This document shows positions 61,723-64,000 of a DNA stretch of 64,000 nucleotides, one piece after another (positions within the stretch are counted from its first letter, which is position 1; every line of letters begins with the position of its first letter). The position numbers and the translations under genes were made by a program. Origin of the DNA: Oscillospiraceae bacterium. Lineage in GTDB: Bacteria; Bacillota; Clostridia; Saccharofermentanales; Saccharofermentanaceae. Where the stretch lies: assembly GCA_902764825.1 (NCBI GenBank), contig CACWXL010000018.1:1-64000 (forward strand), read 5' to 3'. Under the pieces are notes generated by a model that did no database searches, was not told where the DNA came from, and worked only from the letters and a program-made list of their open reading frames with translations.

Positions 61723-62368
61723 TACAATACTCGATTTTCTGGTGCCGGTCGCATCATCTCTTGCAATAGGTCTCGTCCTTGCCTTCGTGCATATGTTCAG
61801 GAACAAATACAGCAAGAGCTTCGTCGTGACCTTGGCAGTCCTTCCTGCGATAGTATGCGTTGTCATCATGGCAGTAAACGGCAATATCGGCGCAGGAGTG
61901 GCAGTCGCAGGAGCATTCAGCCTCGTAAGGTTCAGATCTGCTCCCGGCACTGCAAAAGAGATCGCTGCACTATTCCTTGCAATGACGGCAGGACTTCTTA
62001 CCGGAATGGGACATATCATCTACGCGGCAGCATTCGCCGTGATAATCGGACTGGTGATCCTTATCTGTCAGGCAACGGGCTTTGGCAGGGAGAAGAATGC
62101 AAATCTTCATAAGAGCCTCCGGATCACCATCCCGGAAGACCTTAACTACACGGAAGTATTCGATGACATTTTCGCGAAATACACATCAGAACATAATCTG
62201 GTTTCCGCAAAGACAACCAACATGGGATCTATGTTCAAGTTGGATTACGACATTACTCTTAACGCAGATGATATCGAAAAGGAATTCATTGACGAATTAA
62301 GATGCAGGAACGGAAATCTCGAGATATGCATCTCAACATTAATGCCGCGTGAAGCCGCGGAATTATAA
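61715..62368 (+). CDS. DUF4956 membrane protein
   Basis: 217 residues: four membrane helices to ~125 with the family stretch GAGVAVAGAFSLVRFRSAPGTAKEIAALFLAM, then a cytoplasmic alpha/beta tail (~130-217). Family members occur beside VTC-domain genes; a role in polyphosphate translocation is proposed only by context. ACAGGAGG precedes the ATG. Confidence 0.88.
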   Translation: MLDTILDFLVPVASSLAIGLVLAFVHMFRNKYSKSFVVTLAVLPAIVCVVIMAVNGNIGAGVAVAGAFSLVRFRSAPGTAKEIAALFLAMTAGLLTGMGHIIYAAAFAVIIGLVILICQATGFGREKNANLHKSLRITIPEDLNYTEVFDDIFAKYTSEHNLVSAKTTNMGSMFKLDYDITLNADDIEKEFIDELRCRNGNLEICISTLMPREAAEL

Positions 62369-62390
62369 GGAATATGAGGAGGATCATAAG

Positions 62391-63626
62391 ATGAAGAACA
62401 AAAGTAAGAATAAGCTCTTGATGAGCATTGCGGCATTACTTGTAATTGCAGCTCTGTCAGGATGCACTCTCGCAGCAGGAAGCAGCTCTGATAACGGTCA
62501 GGATGACAACGCCGTAAATCAAAAGATAACTGCGGACGCATCTGAAAGTACTGCGCTTAACTCCGTAAATGTCAGTTCATCACCTGACGGTAAACCCGAT
62601 GTCACTGACAAGGACAAAGATACATCCTACGATGAATCCGAAGCGCAGAAGATCGATATGTCGGCAGGTACGGGCACGGTAAATATCACCGGTGAGGGAA
62701 CTTACATCGTAACCGGAAGCACATCGGACGGAATGATCGTAATAGAAGTCAGTGAGGAAGAAGATGTTCATCTGGTATTGCGGGACGCCTCTATCACGAG
62801 CAAGACTTCCGCAGCGGTATATATCATCTCCGCAGATGAGGTCTACATCACGCTCGAAGGCACTAACACTCTTGCAAACGGCGGAACATTCAAGGCAATT
62901 GACGAGAATGACATCGATTCGGTTATCTATTCCAAAGATGATCTGACTGTCAACGGCAGCGGAACCCTTAACATTACTTCTCCTGCAGGACACGGCATCG
63001 TGTGCAAGGATGACATGGTCATTACGGGCGGCACGATAAATATCGATGCCAAAGAGGACGGTATCAACACCAACGATTCACTAGCCGTAACTGACGGGAC
63101 CATCACAGTGAAAGTAAGCGATGACGCAGTCCACACAGACGGGTTCCTGCTCATAGAAGGCGGCACATTCGACCTTACTGCAGCAGAAGGCCTGGAAGGC
63201 ACATATGTAATGGTTAACGGCGGTGATATCACGATCAACGCTTCTGACGACGGCATCAACGCAGCGCATAAATCAGATTCTTATTCACCCGTGATAGAGA
63301 TCAACGGCGGCAACATCAGGATCACTATGGGCGCCGGTGACACGGACGGACTCGATTCCAACGGCGACATAATAATCAACGGCGGAACAGTGGATATTAC
63401 CGGCCGGTCAGCATGTGATTACGACGGCAAAGCTGAATTTAACGGAGGAAAGCTGATCGTAAACGGCACCGAAGTTAATACCATTCCCAACCAGATGATG
63501 GGTGGCGGTGGCAGAGGCGGCAATAACGGTGAAATGCCGGGTAACGGCGAAGACTTCGGACGCGGCGGCCAGATGCCGGATCAGCGCGGCAACAGAGTCG
63601 GTCAGGGAGGCCGAAGCGGATTCTGA
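62391..63626 (+). CDS. Cell-surface lipoprotein with Cthe_2159-like beta-helix
   Basis: 411 residues; lipobox ALSGC (Cys25), a Ser/Asp linker, then tandem 20-25-residue beta-helix turns (GGTINIDAKEDGINTNDSLAV, GGTFDLTAAEGLEGTYVMV, GGDITINASDDGINAAHK), with Asp-rich corners like those of the calcium-dependent, pectin-binding Cthe_2159 family (DUF4353). The last ~40 residues are Gly/Arg/Met-rich (MGGGGRGGNNGEMPGNGEDF). ATG 62391 follows GAGGAGG. It is third in the unit with VTC and DUF4956 genes. Confidence 0.85.
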   Translation: MKNKSKNKLLMSIAALLVIAALSGCTLAAGSSSDNGQDDNAVNQKITADASESTALNSVNVSSSPDGKPDVTDKDKDTSYDESEAQKIDMSAGTGTVNITGEGTYIVTGSTSDGMIVIEVSEEEDVHLVLRDASITSKTSAAVYIISADEVYITLEGTNTLANGGTFKAIDENDIDSVIYSKDDLTVNGSGTLNITSPAGHGIVCKDDMVITGGTINIDAKEDGINTNDSLAVTDGTITVKVSDDAVHTDGFLLIEGGTFDLTAAEGLEGTYVMVNGGDITINASDDGINAAHKSDSYSPVIEINGGNIRITMGAGDTDGLDSNGDIIINGGTVDITGRSACDYDGKAEFNGGKLIVNGTEVNTIPNQMMGGGGRGGNNGEMPGNGEDFGRGGQMPDQRGNRVGQGGRSGF

Positions 63627-63655
63627 CCTGTTCTAAAACCGTGGAAAATACGTTG

Positions 63656-64000
63656 TCAGAGTCTTGCAGCAAAGACCTCATATGAAGCTTTTAATGTGCC
63701 GTCTTTGTCCGCAACCTCGATGACGTAAACATGCTTGGATTCCTGCTTGATCTCAAGGGTCCATCCGTCTTCAAGGACCAGGTTCTCTGATGAATAGTAC
63801 CATTTATCAGTGTCGATCATCCTGAAGAGATACTGCCCGTTATCACCCGGCTTATCGATCCCGGCCTGACGGCTCTCATCTGTACTTACCTTGCCTGCGG
63901 TAGCAGTCCCCCACAGCGTGGTCTTGCGGTTTGCTTCTGTATCAGGAAGTACCCAGATGTCCGCTTCATGAACGCTGTTTACTATCGTGATATTTCTGTC
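63656..64000 (-). CDS. C-terminal part of a secreted-like protein (partial)
   Basis: 114 codons enter from the right edge and end at TGA 63656-63658. The fragment is Trp- and Gly-rich beta protein (HEADIWVLPDTEANRKTTLWGT, GDNGQYLFRMIDTDKWYYSSE, DGWTLEIKQESKHVYVIEV). The pattern suggests an extracellular domain; family not recognised. Convergent with the beta-helix lipoprotein gene, 29 bases apart. Confidence 0.65.
   Translation of the reverse strand, partial: DRNITIVNSVHEADIWVLPDTEANRKTTLWGTATAGKVSTDESRQAGIDKPGDNGQYLFRMIDTDKWYYSSENLVLEDGWTLEIKQESKHVYVIEVADKDGTLKASYEVFAARL

Overview
The window reads as a moderately GC-rich chromosome segment from an anaerobic, plant-fibre-using member of the Clostridia (Firmicutes). 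Supporting signs are AGGAGG-type ribosome sites, Gram-positive lipoprotein signals, a GH10 xylanase, YtfQRT/YjfF-type pentose import, an ATP-dependent lar (nickel-pincer) operon, ECF sigma/DUF4179 pairs, and a desulfoferrodoxin-type domain fused to a DNA-binding domain. No rRNA, tRNA, CRISPR array, transposase or prophage gene was recognised. Everything here is read by eye; no database search was run.

Layout. 1-6.4 kb: end of a sugar-binding protein, sugar ABC ATPase, two permeases, an FGGY kinase and L-ribulose-5-phosphate 4-epimerase, i.e. pentose (probably L-arabinose) uptake and entry into the pentose phosphate pathway. 6.4-7.8 kb: an AT-richer island holding one PD-(D/E)XK nuclease-like protein bracketed by two ~118-bp direct repeats, each made of two hairpins, with four 10-bp iterons in front. 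7.8-12.2 kb: MoxR ATPase, DUF58 protein and membrane transglutaminase. 12.2-20.1 kb: tautomerase, membrane protein, lipoproteins, a metal-binding lipoprotein behind a Fur/Zur-type promoter, a GT-C glycosyltransferase and a large solute-binding-like lipoprotein. 20.3-24.6 kb: secreted xylanase, PlsC-like acyltransferase, lipid kinase and a TSCPD protein. 24.6-27.5 kb: MgtE magnesium transporter behind a structured, terminator-containing leader, and a ferredoxin-type aldo/keto reductase. 27.6-33.8 kb: a membrane-tethered ECF sigma factor, cysK and metY led by a cysteine-rich leader peptide, then a second ECF sigma/anti-sigma-like pair.

33.8-44.2 kb: Nudix hydrolase, a response-regulator remnant, a probable long leftward operon (DtxR-type regulator, two small membrane proteins, larE, larB, larC, papain-like lipoprotein, S41-type membrane protease), DUF3737 protein and MscS channel. 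44.3-52.9 kb: an NMT1/SsuA-type ABC importer, a second GT-C enzyme, a membrane-anchored propeller-like protein, MgtA-type Mg ATPase and a frameshifted vanZ gene. 52.9-64 kb: an HTH-desulfoferrodoxin fusion, an EamA transporter with a near-leaderless promoter, a two-component system, a run of small acetyltransferase/MmcQ/patatin/methyltransferase genes, and a VTC-DUF4956-carbohydrate-binding cluster.

The strongest leads are (1) the 52-residue, 10-cysteine leader peptide with a perfect in-frame 42-bp duplication directly ahead of metY-cysK, which looks like a cysteine-sensing attenuator; (2) the hairpin-flanked nuclease island; (3) the HTH-desulfoferrodoxin fusion keeping all iron ligands; (4) two small membrane proteins locked into the lar operon; and (5) the unclassified mgtE leader.
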